Positions 26,567-37,542 of a DNA stretch of 64,000 nt are shown here, piece after piece. A model generated the notes under the pieces. The model searched no databases, was not told the DNA's origin, and saw nothing but the letters and a program-made list of their open reading frames with translations. The position numbers and the translations under genes are program-made. This DNA comes from Roseivivax lentus (lineage in GTDB: Bacteria > Pseudomonadota > Alphaproteobacteria > Rhodobacterales > Rhodobacteraceae): the NCBI RefSeq assembly GCF_900156805.1, contig NZ_FTOQ01000003.1, forward strand, positions 1 through 64,000, written 5' to 3'. Position 1 is the first letter of the stretch, and every line of letters begins with the position of its first letter.

Positions 26567-28072
26567 TCAGGCCGGTTCCGGCACGCGACGCCAGGCGGCG
26601 GGGCCGGTCTTGTGGATCGAGTTCCCTTCTGTGTCGACCGCGACGGTCACGGGCATGTCCTCGACGCGCAGCTCGTAGATCGCTTCCATCCCGAGGTCCT
26701 GGAACGCGACGGGCCTGGCCTCCTTGATCGCCTTCGAGACGAGGTAGGCGGCACCACCCACGGCGATCAGGTAGGCCGCCTTGTGCTTCGCGATGGCCTC
26801 CAATGCGGCGGGGCCGCGTTCGGCCTTGCCGATCATCACCTTCAGCCCGGTCTCGCCGAGAATGCGGTCGGTGAACTTGTCCATCCGGGTGGAGGTCGTC
26901 GGCCCGGCAGGGCCGATCGCCTCGTCGCCCACGGCGTCCACGGGGCCCACGTAATAGATCGCGCGGCCCTTCAGATCGACGGGCAGGGGCTCGCCGCGAT
27001 CCAGCATGTCGATCATCCGCTTATGCGCGGCGTCCCGCCCGGTATAGAGCGTGCCCGAGACCAGCAGCGTCTGGCCCGGCGTCAGCGATCCCACCACCTC
27101 GTCCGTCAGGTTGTCGAGGTCGATCCGCGTGGCATGGGCGCTGGCCTGATCGAGCAGGATCTCGGGCCAGTCGGACACATCGGGCGGCGTGAAGGTGGCC
27201 GGCCCCGAGCCGTCGAGCGTGAAATGCACATGCCGGGTGGCGGCGCAATTGGGGATCAGGCCGACGGGCAGCGAGGCCGCATGGGTCGGGAAGGACTTCA
27301 CCTTCACGTCGAGCACCGTGGTCACGCCGCCGAGGCCCTGCGCGCCGATGCCGAGCGCGTTGACCCGCTCGTAGATCTCGACGCGCAGCTCCTCGGTCCT
27401 GTTCGCTGGGCCGCGGCGCAGCAGCTCGGCCATGTCTATGGGCTCGGAGAGGGCGGCCTTGGCGAGCGCCATGGACTTGTCGGCATTCCCGCCGACCCCG
27501 ATGCCGAGGATGCCGGGCGGGCACCAGCCCGCGCCCAGCGTCTCCACCGTCTCCACGACCCAGTCCGCGACCGAGCCCGAGGGGTTCAGCGTGGTGAATT
27601 TCGACTTGTTCTCCGACCCGCCGCCCTTGGCCGCGACCTCGACCTCGATGGTGTCGCCGGGCACCATTTCCACGGTCAGCATGCAGGGCGTGTTGTCGCC
27701 GGAATTCTTGCGCGCGCCGAAGGGATCCACGACGACCGAGGCGCGCAGCGGGTTCTCGTCGCGCAGATAGCCCTGCCGCGTGCCCTCGTCGCAGATCTCC
27801 TGCAGGCCGCGCTTGAAATCGGTCTTCGCCTCGACGCCGTATTTCACATGGATGTTCGCGGCCCCGGTATCCTGACAGATCGGGCGCCGCCCGAGCGCGC
27901 ACATCCGCGAATTGACGAGGATCTGCGCCATGGCCTGTTTCGCGCCGGGGTTTTCCTCGCGCTCCCAGGCGGCGGACATGGCGCGGACGAAGTCCTGCGG
28001 GTGGAAATACGAGATGTATTGCAGCGCTTCGGCGATGGAGGCGATGAGGTCGTCTTCGCGGATGACGGGCAT
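26567..28072 (-). CDS. fumA: Fumarate hydratase, class I (iron-sulfur)
   Basis: 501 residues, a single-chain class I fumarase. Cluster cysteines are expected in RPICQDTGAAN, GAGWCPPGILGIGVGG and IPNCAATRHVHF. The C-terminal half carries GRAIYYVGPVDAVGDEAIGPAGPTTSTRMD. It interconverts fumarate and malate in the TCA cycle. The start was taken at the ATG with first base 28072, behind AGGAACC; the frame extends about 64 codons further but with non-conserved sequence. This class is oxygen-sensitive, which fits the neighbouring low-oxygen gene island. Confidence 0.9.
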   Translation of the reverse strand: MPVIREDDLIASIAEALQYISYFHPQDFVRAMSAAWEREENPGAKQAMAQILVNSRMCALGRRPICQDTGAANIHVKYGVEAKTDFKRGLQEICDEGTRQGYLRDENPLRASVVVDPFGARKNSGDNTPCMLTVEMVPGDTIEVEVAAKGGGSENKSKFTTLNPSGSVADWVVETVETLGAGWCPPGILGIGVGGNADKSMALAKAALSEPIDMAELLRRGPANRTEELRVEIYERVNALGIGAQGLGGVTTVLDVKVKSFPTHAASLPVGLIPNCAATRHVHFTLDGSGPATFTPPDVSDWPEILLDQASAHATRIDLDNLTDEVVGSLTPGQTLLVSGTLYTGRDAAHKRMIDMLDRGEPLPVDLKGRAIYYVGPVDAVGDEAIGPAGPTTSTRMDKFTDRILGETGLKVMIGKAERGPAALEAIAKHKAAYLIAVGGAAYLVSKAIKEARPVAFQDLGMEAIYELRVEDMPVTVAVDTEGNSIHKTGPAAWRRVPEPA

Positions 28073-28314
28073 GGCGGAGGGTTCCTGGCAGTGGATCACG
28101 TCTGTGCCGCCACCATCGCGATATTCGAGCGGCGCGACAACGGGGCTTTGTGGCATCTTCGGGGGTTTTTGGACGTCGCGGGGCCCCGCCTGCCGGGTGG
28201 GGCCGGATTGCGGGGTAACGGGCGGCGCATGTGATTTGCCCGGGACCATGCCGGCCAAGGGCAAGGCAGGCTGGTCCGACCGGCGGGCAGCAAGACAGAG
28301 GCCGCGCGGCGCGC

Positions 28315-29145
28315 TCAGGCGCTGAACATCACCGGCATCTCCGCCTCGCGCAGCAGGCCATGGGTCACCGCGCCGATCACGAAATCATAGGTGCGGGAAT
28401 GGCCGTAAGCGCCGGTCACCACGAGGTCGGCGCCATGTTCGCGCGCATGCTCCATCAGGATCCGCGCGATGTCGGCGCCATGGCCGTGGCGATGCGCGGT
28501 TTCCGCCTTGAGCCCGTGCCGCGCCAGTGCTGTGGCGAGGTCGATGGCGTCATGGTCATGCAACGCGTCCCGGTTTCCGTCGACCCGCAGGATGCACACC
28601 TCGGCCCCGGGATCGGAGAGCGCGACCATGTCATGGGCCGCGCGGGCGGCCTCGCGGGTGTCGCTCCAGCCCAGAACGATGGAGCGGCCCACCGGCGGGC
28701 CGTCGAAATCGGGCGGCACGATCAGCACGGGCCGACCGCTTTCGCGGATCACGCGGGTCTGCGCATGGACCTGGTCGCCCCGGTCGATGGCCCGGTCCTC
28801 CTTCGGCATGATGACGAGATCGGCCGCATGGGCGCTTTCGATCATCCGGTCCGCGGCGGTGGTCGATTCGGCGCGCAGGCAGCGCCATTCGGCGGTGAAG
28901 GCGGCGCCTTCCGTATGGCGGCGAAACACCGCCTCGATCGCCTCGGCTTCCTCGTTCTGGCTGGCGTTGAAGGCGGCGAAGGTCGCGTCGGGCACATGCA
29001 TGGCGATGCCGGGATAGACCAGCAGCGCCTCGATGGTGTGCAGACCGATCAGGTGCGCGCCATGCCGATCGGCCAGCGGGACCGCGCAGTTGAGGACCGC
29101 ATCGGCGGTCTCATGGTTCATCAGGCAACAGAGCAGCGTTTTCAT
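28315..29145 (-). CDS. Universal stress protein with two UspA domains
   Basis: 276 residues: two tandem Usp folds. The second ends with VVTGAYGHSRTYDFVIGAVTHGLLREAEMPVMFSA, the G-x-(G/A)-G-H-S-R ATP-binding style signature; the first ends VIRESGRPVLIVPPDF. ATG at 29145 follows GGAG; a GTG one codon upstream is equally possible. It lies 109 bases downstream of hsp20 on the same strand, probably in the same FixK/Fnr-responsive unit. Confidence 0.88.
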   Translation of the reverse strand: MKTLLCCLMNHETADAVLNCAVPLADRHGAHLIGLHTIEALLVYPGIAMHVPDATFAAFNASQNEEAEAIEAVFRRHTEGAAFTAEWRCLRAESTTAADRMIESAHAADLVIMPKEDRAIDRGDQVHAQTRVIRESGRPVLIVPPDFDGPPVGRSIVLGWSDTREAARAAHDMVALSDPGAEVCILRVDGNRDALHDHDAIDLATALARHGLKAETAHRHGHGADIARILMEHAREHGADLVVTGAYGHSRTYDFVIGAVTHGLLREAEMPVMFSA

Positions 29146-29254
29146 CACAGGCTCCTTCGCGGCTTCGGGCAGATGGCCCGCCGCACGATCACGGCTGCAT
29201 TCCGCCGCACCGGATGACCCGGAGCGGCGCCGCTTTTCGGTCCATGCCCGCGGA

Positions 29255-29758
29255 TCATCCGCGGTTGACCTTGATCTTCTGCACGAAGTTCCGCGCGCCG
29301 TCGGGCTTTGCGATCTTGAGCTTCAGAACGCCGTCCGTGAACGTCGCCTCGACCGCGCCGTCCTCGGGGGTGAAACCCAGCGGCATCTGCCGCCGGAACC
29401 GGCCGTAGCGCCGCTCGACCATGTGATAATCGGCGTCCTTCTGTTCGTGATCGCTGGATTTCTCGCCTTTCAGGGTCAGCACGTCGCCCGAGATCGAAAT
29501 GTCGAGATTGTCCTCCTGCACGCCGGGCAGATCGGCGGTGATCTCCAGCGCGCCCTCGGTCTCCGCCACGTCGATGGCCGGGTAGGCGCCGGTGCCGATG
29601 GCGTCGAAGAAGCTGTCGGGCGACGCGAGGGGTTGCGTGCGGAAGCGCTCGAGAAGCTGGTTCATCTCGCGCTGCATCGCCTGGAAGAACGGCGCGGGCG
29701 CGAATGGTGCGACGCCGCGGGCCTTGGTCTCCGGGCCGGGGGCTTGGTCTGTGTCCAT
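29255..29758 (-). CDS. Small heat-shock protein Hsp20
   Basis: 167 residues with an alpha-crystallin domain: YPAIDVAETEGALEITADLPGVQEDNLDIS, the GDVLTLKGEKSS strand and the closing FTDGVLKLKIAKPDG (the family GVLxLxxxK pattern). It should bind unfolding proteins as an oligomeric holdase. AAGGAAG precedes the ATG. A perfect TTGAT-N4-ATCAA box is centred 77 bases upstream of the start, which predicts low-oxygen induction rather than only heat control. Confidence 0.9.
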   Translation of the reverse strand: MDTDQAPGPETKARGVAPFAPAPFFQAMQREMNQLLERFRTQPLASPDSFFDAIGTGAYPAIDVAETEGALEITADLPGVQEDNLDISISGDVLTLKGEKSSDHEQKDADYHMVERRYGRFRRQMPLGFTPEDGAVEATFTDGVLKLKIAKPDGARNFVQKIKVNRG

Positions 29759-29828
29759 CTTGGTCTTCCTTTGTCTGCGGTGGGTCTGACGCGATGGAAC
29801 CGTCTTAGCAAAAAGCCCGGCGCGCGCG

Positions 29829-29842
29829 TTGATCGCGATCAA
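29829..29842 (-). promoter_or_regulatory. FNR/FixK box upstream of hsp20
   Basis: TTGATCGCGATCAA matches all ten fixed positions of the FNR/FixK consensus TTGAT-N4-ATCAA. If it acts at -41.5, transcription would begin near 29794, leaving a leader of about 36 bases before the hsp20 start. Confidence 0.85.
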
Positions 29843-29884
29843 GCAGCACGGCGATCGGGCAACGGAAAGCCGCCTTGAGCGCCA

Positions 29885-29918
29885 CGAAAAAAGGCCCGGC
29901 GCTTGGTGGCCGGGCCTT
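29885..29918 (-). terminator. Terminator of the fixK-like gene
   Basis: On the minus strand AAGGCCCGGC and GCCGGGCCTT form a perfect 10-bp stem with an 8-base loop, followed by a T-run. It lies 40 bases after the fixK stop, separating that transcript from hsp20. Confidence 0.85.
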
Positions 29919-29957
29919 GAGATTGCATGCGTGGTCGCGGGCGTCGCGGCGAAAGAC

Positions 29958-30632
29958 CTAGTCGCAATCGCCGGTGGCAAGCGCCCTGAGCGCCGCCGGG
30001 CGCAGGAACACCACCCGGTGGATACCGTCGAGCGCGATCACCCGGCTCTTGCGCAACTGGCTCAGCACGCGGCTGACGGTCTCGGTCGTGAGCCCGAGGA
30101 AATCGGCGATATCGGCGCGACTCATCGGCAGGTCGACCCGGCGCTGACCGTCGCGATCCTGTCCCGTCCGTGCATCGAGCGCGATCAGAAAGGACGCGAC
30201 CCGCTCTGCCGCGGATTTGCGCCCGAGCATCATGAAATGGTCCTGCATCGCGGCGATCTCGTGCAGCGCGGCCTCCATGAAGCGGGCGCGCAGGACCGGA
30301 TCGCCGGTGGCGCAATCGATCTGCGTGATGCGGAAGGGTTGCAGCCGCACCAGCGACAGCGCTTCGCAATCGGTGTGGTGGCGGCCGTCGCAGGGAAAGC
30401 CCACGAGGTCGCCGGGCAGGCCGAAGGCGATGATCTGGCGCCGCCCGTCCTCCAGCAGGCGGTTGAGCGACACGACGCCCGCGACCACCTGGTAGATCCG
30501 CGTCACCGCGTCGCCTTCGCGGAAAAGATGCGCACCTGCGGCCAGCCGGGTTTCGGGCAGCGCGCAGGTCTCCGTCGGGAATTGGGCGAAATCGGCCATG
30601 TCCACGGCCTGGTTCGCATTTGTCACGTACAT
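29958..30632 (-). CDS. fixK: Crp/Fnr-family regulator, FixK-like
   Basis: 224 residues: a cyclic-nucleotide-binding-like beta roll (LFREGDAVTRIYQVVAGVVSLNRLLEDGRRQIIAFGLPGD), a dimer helix and a helix-turn-helix MSRADIADFLGLTTETVSRVLSQLR. Recognition-helix ETVSR is the FNR/FixK type that reads TTGAT half-sites. The N-terminus has only one Cys (ETCALPETRL), so the four-Cys iron-sulfur O2 sensor of FNR is absent and FixK is the better name. Oxygen control would come from its transcription: phased direct repeats lie 72 bases upstream, next to genes for an OmpR-type regulator and a FixL-like kinase. Its targets are probably the TTGAT-N4-ATCAA boxes at 29.8, 33.7, 37.4 and 37.5 kb. Confidence 0.85.
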   Translation of the reverse strand: MYVTNANQAVDMADFAQFPTETCALPETRLAAGAHLFREGDAVTRIYQVVAGVVSLNRLLEDGRRQIIAFGLPGDLVGFPCDGRHHTDCEALSLVRLQPFRITQIDCATGDPVLRARFMEAALHEIAAMQDHFMMLGRKSAAERVASFLIALDARTGQDRDGQRRVDLPMSRADIADFLGLTTETVSRVLSQLRKSRVIALDGIHRVVFLRPAALRALATGDCD

Positions 30633-30703
30633 CGTCTCAGTCCCCCCAAAGGCTGCGAGAGGCAGACCTTTGCAAGCCGATGTCGCGGCGGTCCCCGGGG
30701 CGG

Positions 30704-30730
30704 TGTAACGGTTTGTATCAAAGTGTATCG
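30704..30730 (-). promoter_or_regulatory. Three 10-bp-phased direct repeats (K-box-like) upstream of fixK
   Basis: On the plus strand TGTAAC (30704), TGTATC (30714) and TGTATC (30724) recur every ten bases. Read toward fixK they are GATACA-N4-GATACA-N4-GTTACA. OmpR/PhoB-type regulators bind such helically phased repeats, and the Rhizobium etli FxkR site is GTTACA-N4-GTTACA. The site is between fixK and the divergent OmpR-type regulator gene, so it may serve both. Confidence 0.75.
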
Positions 30731-30831
30731 CGCGGGGCTGGGACGGAGCGCTTGGCCGTCCGAAAGGGCGGTGCTGCATGCCCCGCGATCAATGCTGGCA
30801 GGGCCGCCCGCAAGGCGCTAGCCTGCGCCGC

Positions 30832-31635
30832 ATGACAGCGCACACCATCCTTGTCGTGGACGACGATGCGGGGGTCCGCACGCTGCTTCGCGACGTCTTC
30901 GAAAGCGGCGGGTTTGCCGTCCTCGAGGCCGCCGACGGGGCCGCCGCGCTTGCCGCGCTGGAGCGCGGAGGCGTGCGCCTCGTGACGCTCGATCTGCAAT
31001 TGGGATCGCGCGACGGGCTCGATGTGGCGAGCGAGATCCGCCAGCGCTCGGACGTGCCGATCGTGATGGTGACGGGACGCGATGACGTGGTCGACCGGGT
31101 GGTGGGGCTGGAGCTGGGCGCGGACGATTACATCACCAAGCCCTTCCATGTGCGCGAGGTCCTGGCCCGGGTGCGCAGCGTCCTGCGCCGTGCGGGCCAG
31201 CCCGAGGCGCCCGCCGATGCGGCATCGGGCACCATGCCCGGCCCGGTGGACGGCGCGGAGTCCGCCCCCGCCTTCGGCTTCGACGGGCTCAAGGCGATCC
31301 CGGACCGGTTCGAGCTGATCGACCGCGACGGCACGCGCTGCGACCTGACCAGCGGGGATTTCAAGCTGCTGTCGGCGTTCCTGCAGAATGCGGGCCGGGT
31401 GATGTCGCGCGACCGCCTGATGGACCTCATCGGCGGCGTGAGCTGGAGCCCCTATGACCGGACCGTCGACAACCAGGTCGCCCGGCTGCGCAAGAAGATC
31501 GAGCGCGATCCCGCCGATCCGCAGATCATCAAGACCGTGCGCGGCGTGGGTTACAGCTTCGCCGCCGAGGTGACGCGCCTTCAGCCCGATGCCGGGTCAA
31601 GCGCCGCCGCCAGCCGCCGCGCCAACGCGCCCTGA
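30832..31635 (+). CDS. OmpR/PhoB-family response regulator (FxkR-like)
   Basis: 267 residues. Receiver domain: acidic pocket ILVVDDDAG, phospho-acceptor Asp54 in VTLDLQL, Thr in MVTGRDD and Lys in DYITKPFH. A roughly 45-residue linker precedes a winged-helix DNA-binding domain (LTSGDFKLLSAFLQNAGRVMSRDRLMDLI to VDNQVARLRKKIERDP and TVRGVGYSF). The partner is most likely the hybrid kinase encoded convergently; the two genes overlap at their 3' ends by 55 bases. By analogy with R. etli FxkR it would activate fixK through the TGTANC repeats in the divergent promoter. Confidence 0.85.
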   Translation: MTAHTILVVDDDAGVRTLLRDVFESGGFAVLEAADGAAALAALERGGVRLVTLDLQLGSRDGLDVASEIRQRSDVPIVMVTGRDDVVDRVVGLELGADDYITKPFHVREVLARVRSVLRRAGQPEAPADAASGTMPGPVDGAESAPAFGFDGLKAIPDRFELIDRDGTRCDLTSGDFKLLSAFLQNAGRVMSRDRLMDLIGGVSWSPYDRTVDNQVARLRKKIERDPADPQIIKTVRGVGYSFAAEVTRLQPDAGSSAAASRRANAP

Positions 31636-33125
31636 TGATAGGGCTTGTGCAGGATCTCGAAGGCATCCGCGCCGGGCATCTGTTCCGAGACCACGTCGCT
31701 CGCATAGCCTGAAGTCAGGATCACCGGCATGTCGGGGAAGTCCGCGCGGATGCGCCGGGCCAGATCGAACCCCGAAAGCGTGCCCGGCATCACCACGTCC
31801 GACAGAACCGCGGACACCTTCAGACCGTCCTGCAGCATGCGCCAGGCGGCATCGCCGGTCTCGGCGATCTCGACCGCGTAACCGAGCGCGCCCAGCCGCT
31901 CCGCGGTGATGCGCCGGACATGCGGGCTGTCCTCGACCACGAGCACCCGCTCGCCCCGGCCCAGGGGCATCGACGGGTCCGCGTCGCCGCCGTGGCCCGG
32001 GCGGCTGGCCTCGGCGTCAGTGGGTAGCGCGGGCAGGTAAAGGCCGATCGCCGTGCCGTGCCCGGGCTCGCTGTAAAGCGTGATATGCCCGCCCGACTGC
32101 CGCACGAAGCCATGCACCATCGCGAGCCCGAGCCCGGTGCCGTGGCCCGGCGCCTTGGTGGTGAAGAAGGGCTCGAAGGCGCGGGCCTGCGCCTCTGCGG
32201 ACATGCCGGTGCCGTCGTCGCTGACGAGGAGCCGCAGGTAATGGCCCGGCGCCACATGGGTCTCCTGCGCCATGTAGCTGTCGTCGATCTCGATCTCGTC
32301 GACCTGGAACAGGATGCGGCCGCCTTCGGGCATCGCGTCGCGGGCATTCACGGCGATGTTGACGATGGCGGATTCGAGCTGCACCGGGTCCACCTGCACA
32401 TGCGGCAGGCCGGTGGGGCAGTCGACCCTGATCTCGTAGGTCTCGCCGAGGGTCTGGGACAGCAGGCGCGTGGTCTTCTGGCAGATGCGCCCGAGATCGA
32501 CCGCTTCGGGCTTCAGGCTGCCCTTGCGCGCGAAGATCATCAGCTGGGCGGTCAGCCCCGCGCCGGTCTCCGCCGCTTCCATGGCCTGGGACAGGTAGCG
32601 CGCGGTGCGCGCATCCCCGGCGCTCGATTGCGCCAGTTCCAGATTGCCCATGATGACGGTCAGGATGTTGTTGAAGTCGTGGGTGATCCCGCCGGTCATC
32701 TGCCCCACCGCATCGAGCCGCATGCTGCGCGCGAGCGCGCTCTCGCTGGCGGCGCGGGCGGTCAGGTCGTGCAGGATCGCGACAAAGATCGGGTCGGGCC
32801 CCACCTTCGCCTCGCCTACCGACAGGTGCACCGGGAAGGTGCTGCCATCCTGCCGCTGCCCGGTCAGATCGCGCCCGATCCCGACGATGCGGGCGATGCC
32901 CGTTTCGCGATAGGCCGCCATGTAGCCTTCATGAGCGGAGGCCTGTTCCCGGGGCATGAGCATGGCCACGTTCCGCCCGACCAGCGCCTCGGGCGGGTAA
33001 CCGAAGAGCGTATGGGTGGCGTGGTTGGCGCGCAGGATCCTGCCCTGCGCATCCGCGACGATGATCGCGTCGACCGCGGCATCCAGGATGGCGCTCAGGA
33101 TTTCGCTGTCGGCGGCTTGGGGCAA
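31581..33125 (-). CDS. FixL-like heme-PAS hybrid histidine kinase (hFixL)
   Basis: 514 residues. Residues 1-120 form a PAS domain very like FixL: His65 (in SAHEGYMAAYRETG) and Arg85 (in IVGIGRDLTGQ) are exactly 20 apart, as are heme ligand His200 and gating Arg220 of Bradyrhizobium FixL, and DGSTFPVHLSVGEA matches too. A HisKA domain follows (His149 in GGITHDFNNIL), then a HATPase (N260 in NIAVNARDAMP, DDGTGMS, GTGLGLAMVHGF) and a C-terminal receiver with Asp443 in VLSDVVMPG. No membrane segment is seen, so it is a cytosolic O2 sensor. Start is TTG at 33125 behind GGAGG. The receiver probably relays or drains phosphate before the OmpR-type regulator. Confidence 0.88.
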   Translation of the reverse strand: MPQAADSEILSAILDAAVDAIIVADAQGRILRANHATHTLFGYPPEALVGRNVAMLMPREQASAHEGYMAAYRETGIARIVGIGRDLTGQRQDGSTFPVHLSVGEAKVGPDPIFVAILHDLTARAASESALARSMRLDAVGQMTGGITHDFNNILTVIMGNLELAQSSAGDARTARYLSQAMEAAETGAGLTAQLMIFARKGSLKPEAVDLGRICQKTTRLLSQTLGETYEIRVDCPTGLPHVQVDPVQLESAIVNIAVNARDAMPEGGRILFQVDEIEIDDSYMAQETHVAPGHYLRLLVSDDGTGMSAEAQARAFEPFFTTKAPGHGTGLGLAMVHGFVRQSGGHITLYSEPGHGTAIGLYLPALPTDAEASRPGHGGDADPSMPLGRGERVLVVEDSPHVRRITAERLGALGYAVEIAETGDAAWRMLQDGLKVSAVLSDVVMPGTLSGFDLARRIRADFPDMPVILTSGYASDVVSEQMPGADAFEILHKPYHQGALARRLAAALDPASG

Positions 33126-33177
33126 CGGGACCTCCGGTCGGGGATGCGCGCGGGCGCGGCGCGATTAGAGCCGAAGC

Positions 33178-33627
33178 TCAGGGCGGTGACAAATACTCCG
33201 TCAGATCGCTGAGGGTGACCACACCCACGAGGCGGCCTTCCTCCTGCGTGACGAGGAACTTGTGCTGCCCGGTTTCGGTGATGAGAGTGAAGACCTCCGC
33301 CAGCCGCATCGGCGCGCTGAGCACATGATCGGCGCGGGTCTCGACGAAGACATCGTTGGCCCGCGTGCTGGCCCAGTGCTCGCGGTCGATGGCCGCGACC
33401 ATGCGGCGGTCGAGCCGGCCCAGCAGGACCCCGTCCTCGACCACCGGCAGCACCCCGCATCCGCGGCCGAGGATCACCCCGTCGATCACCCGCGCCAGCG
33501 TCATGTCGGGCGAGATGCAGACCGGATCGCGCGTCATAACGCCGCCCACGGTTGCGGCCCGCGGAGGCGGCGGAGGGGGCGGATGCGGAAACGCGCGCCA
33601 GCGGCGCATGAACGTGGACAGGGACAT
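33178..33627 (-). CDS. CBS-domain protein
   Basis: 149 residues. A short proline-rich N-terminus (FPHPPPPPPP) leads into a pair of CBS motifs: VMTRDPVCISPDMTLARVIDGVILGRGCGVLPVVEDG and the second ending HKFLVTQEEGRLVGVVTLSDLTEYL. Such pairs bind adenosine nucleotides and often report energy charge. Start is uncertain: ATG at 33627 has only a weak GGGTG, and an ATG at 33654 would add nine residues. It lies between the hybrid kinase and a FixK box, so it is probably a low-oxygen gene. Confidence 0.75.
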   Translation of the reverse strand: MSLSTFMRRWRAFPHPPPPPPPRAATVGGVMTRDPVCISPDMTLARVIDGVILGRGCGVLPVVEDGVLLGRLDRRMVAAIDREHWASTRANDVFVETRADHVLSAPMRLAEVFTLITETGQHKFLVTQEEGRLVGVVTLSDLTEYLSPP

Positions 33628-33739
33628 CGCGGCACCCGATGTGAAGGCCGTCATCCTAGCGCGCGGCGGCGCGCCCGGCTTGATCTTGCGCAAGCAAAAC
33701 GGCGCGCGGGGCAGGGGACGGCCAGCCCGGCCCCTGCGC

Positions 33740-33753
33740 TTGATCGCGGTCAA
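33740..33753. promoter_or_regulatory. FNR/FixK box between CBS protein and CaCA antiporter
   Basis: TTGATCGCGGTCAA matches nine of ten fixed positions of the FNR/FixK consensus. At -41.5 it would place a minus-strand start near 33705, suiting the CBS gene. A plus-strand start would fall right at the antiporter ATG. A poorer half-site (TTGATCTTGCGCAA) is at 33680-33693. Confidence 0.7.
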
Positions 33754-33787
33754 GATGCCCGGCGGCGCGGTGTCGTAAGGCAGGTCG

Positions 33788-34809
33788 ATGGTCCTGCCCG
33801 CGACATCCCTGCCGATCAGCCTTGTCGTCTTCGCCCTCGCGGCGGGCGTGGTCTGGATGACGGGCGCGCGCCTTGCCTATCTCGCCGATACCCTGTCCGA
33901 ACGGCTGCGGCTGGCCTCGTCGCTGGTGGGTCTCCTGTTCCTGTCGCTCGCCACCTCGCTGCCGGAGGTGGCGACGACGCTGTCGGCGGCGGCGCGGCAG
34001 GACAGCGATCTGGTGCTGAACAACCTCTTCGGGGGCATCGCGCTGCAGACGGCCATCCTCGCGGCGGCGGATTTCCGGGTGGGCCGCGCGATCACCAGCT
34101 TTCCGCGCAAGGCCAACCACGCGCTCGAGGCGACGCTCGTGGTCCTGCTGCTGTCGCTGACGCTGATCTTCACGATCCTCGGCGACCGGGTGAGCGTTGC
34201 GGGGGCGGGGCTCGGCAGTGCGCTCGTGGCGCTGGCCTATCTCGGGGCCGTGGCGCTGTTGCGGCGCTATGACGACAAGTCGGACTGGGTGCCGGTGGAC
34301 CTGCCCGATCCCGAACCGCTGCCGTTCCCGGCGCCGACCGGGCTGCATCTGGACAGCAACCGCGCGCTGGGCCTGCAGGTGGTGCTGGCCTGCGCGCTCA
34401 TCCTCGTCTTCGGGCTGCTGCTGGTCGTCTTCGCCGCGCGGATCGCGGAGCAATCGGGGCTCGGCGCGAGCTTCATCGGGGTGACGCTGCTGGCTGCGGC
34501 CACCTCTCTGCCGGAGCTCACGACGAGCCTGACCGCCGTGCGGATCGGCGCCTACACGCTGGCCATCTCGAACATCTTCGGCAGTAACCTCATCATGGTC
34601 GTGCTGGTCTTTCCCGCCGATCTCATGGTCGGCGGCGCGCCGATCCTGAACCAGGCCTCGGCCACGGTGCGGCTGTCGCTGTGTTTCGGGATCCTCGTGA
34701 CCGCGCTCTACATCGTGGGCATGATCGTGCGGCGGAAGCCCCGGATCGGAGCGGCGGGGCTCGATTCGATCCTCGTGCTTTTGGGCTTCGCGGGCAGTCT
34801 CTGGGCCTA

Positions 34810-34825
<16 letters not shown>
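33788..34825 (+). CDS. Calcium/cation antiporter (CaCA/YrbG family)
   Basis: 345 residues with about ten membrane helices in two homologous halves. The two alpha repeats are LFLSLATSLPEVATTLSAAARQDSDLVLNNLFGG and LLAAATSLPELTTSLTAVRIGAYTLAISNIFGSN, which hold the ion-coordinating Glu residues. A central cytoplasmic loop (DDKSDWVPVDLPDPEPLPFP) separates the halves. It should exchange Ca2+ or another cation for Na+ or H+. Its end overlaps the convergent P-type ATPase gene by 16 bases; both may serve ion homeostasis under low oxygen. Confidence 0.85.
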
Positions 34826-37383
<2,558 letters not shown>

Positions 37384-37443
37384 CGCGCACTCCGATTCCG
37401 CCTGTTGCCGGGGCAGAGTAGCGGGGCGCGCCGGACATGCCCC

Positions 37444-37457
37444 ATGATCGGGATCAA
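37444..37457 (-). promoter_or_regulatory. FNR/FixK box upstream of the P-type ATPase
   Basis: ATGATCGGGATCAA fits nine of ten fixed positions of TTGAT-N4-ATCAA. Its spacing to the ATPase start mirrors that of the next box to the efflux-pump start. Confidence 0.7.
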
Positions 37458-37528
37458 TAAAACCCGCGCCGGCCTTCTCGAGACCGCGTGCGTCACTGGC
37501 GCGCGGTCCGCCGCCGATGGCGGATCAT

Positions 37529-37542
37529 TTGATCCCGATCAT
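37529..37542 (+). promoter_or_regulatory. FNR/FixK box upstream of the MacA-like gene
   Basis: TTGATCCCGATCAT fits nine of ten fixed positions. At -41.5 the start point would be near 37577, just before the ribosome site at 37591. Confidence 0.7.

Noticed and set aside
28073-28264. A 64-residue N-terminal extension of fumarase
   Set aside because: The extension is proline- and serine-rich without family similarity; the ATG at 28072 has a ribosome site and begins the conserved fumarase sequence.
30633-30779. A longer start for the FixK-like protein
   Set aside because: It would run through the phased promoter repeats and has no ribosome site.
33680-33693. TTGATCTTGCGCAA as a second FNR/FixK box before the CBS gene
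   Set aside because: Only the first half-site matches well; the box at 33740-33753 is better and better spaced.
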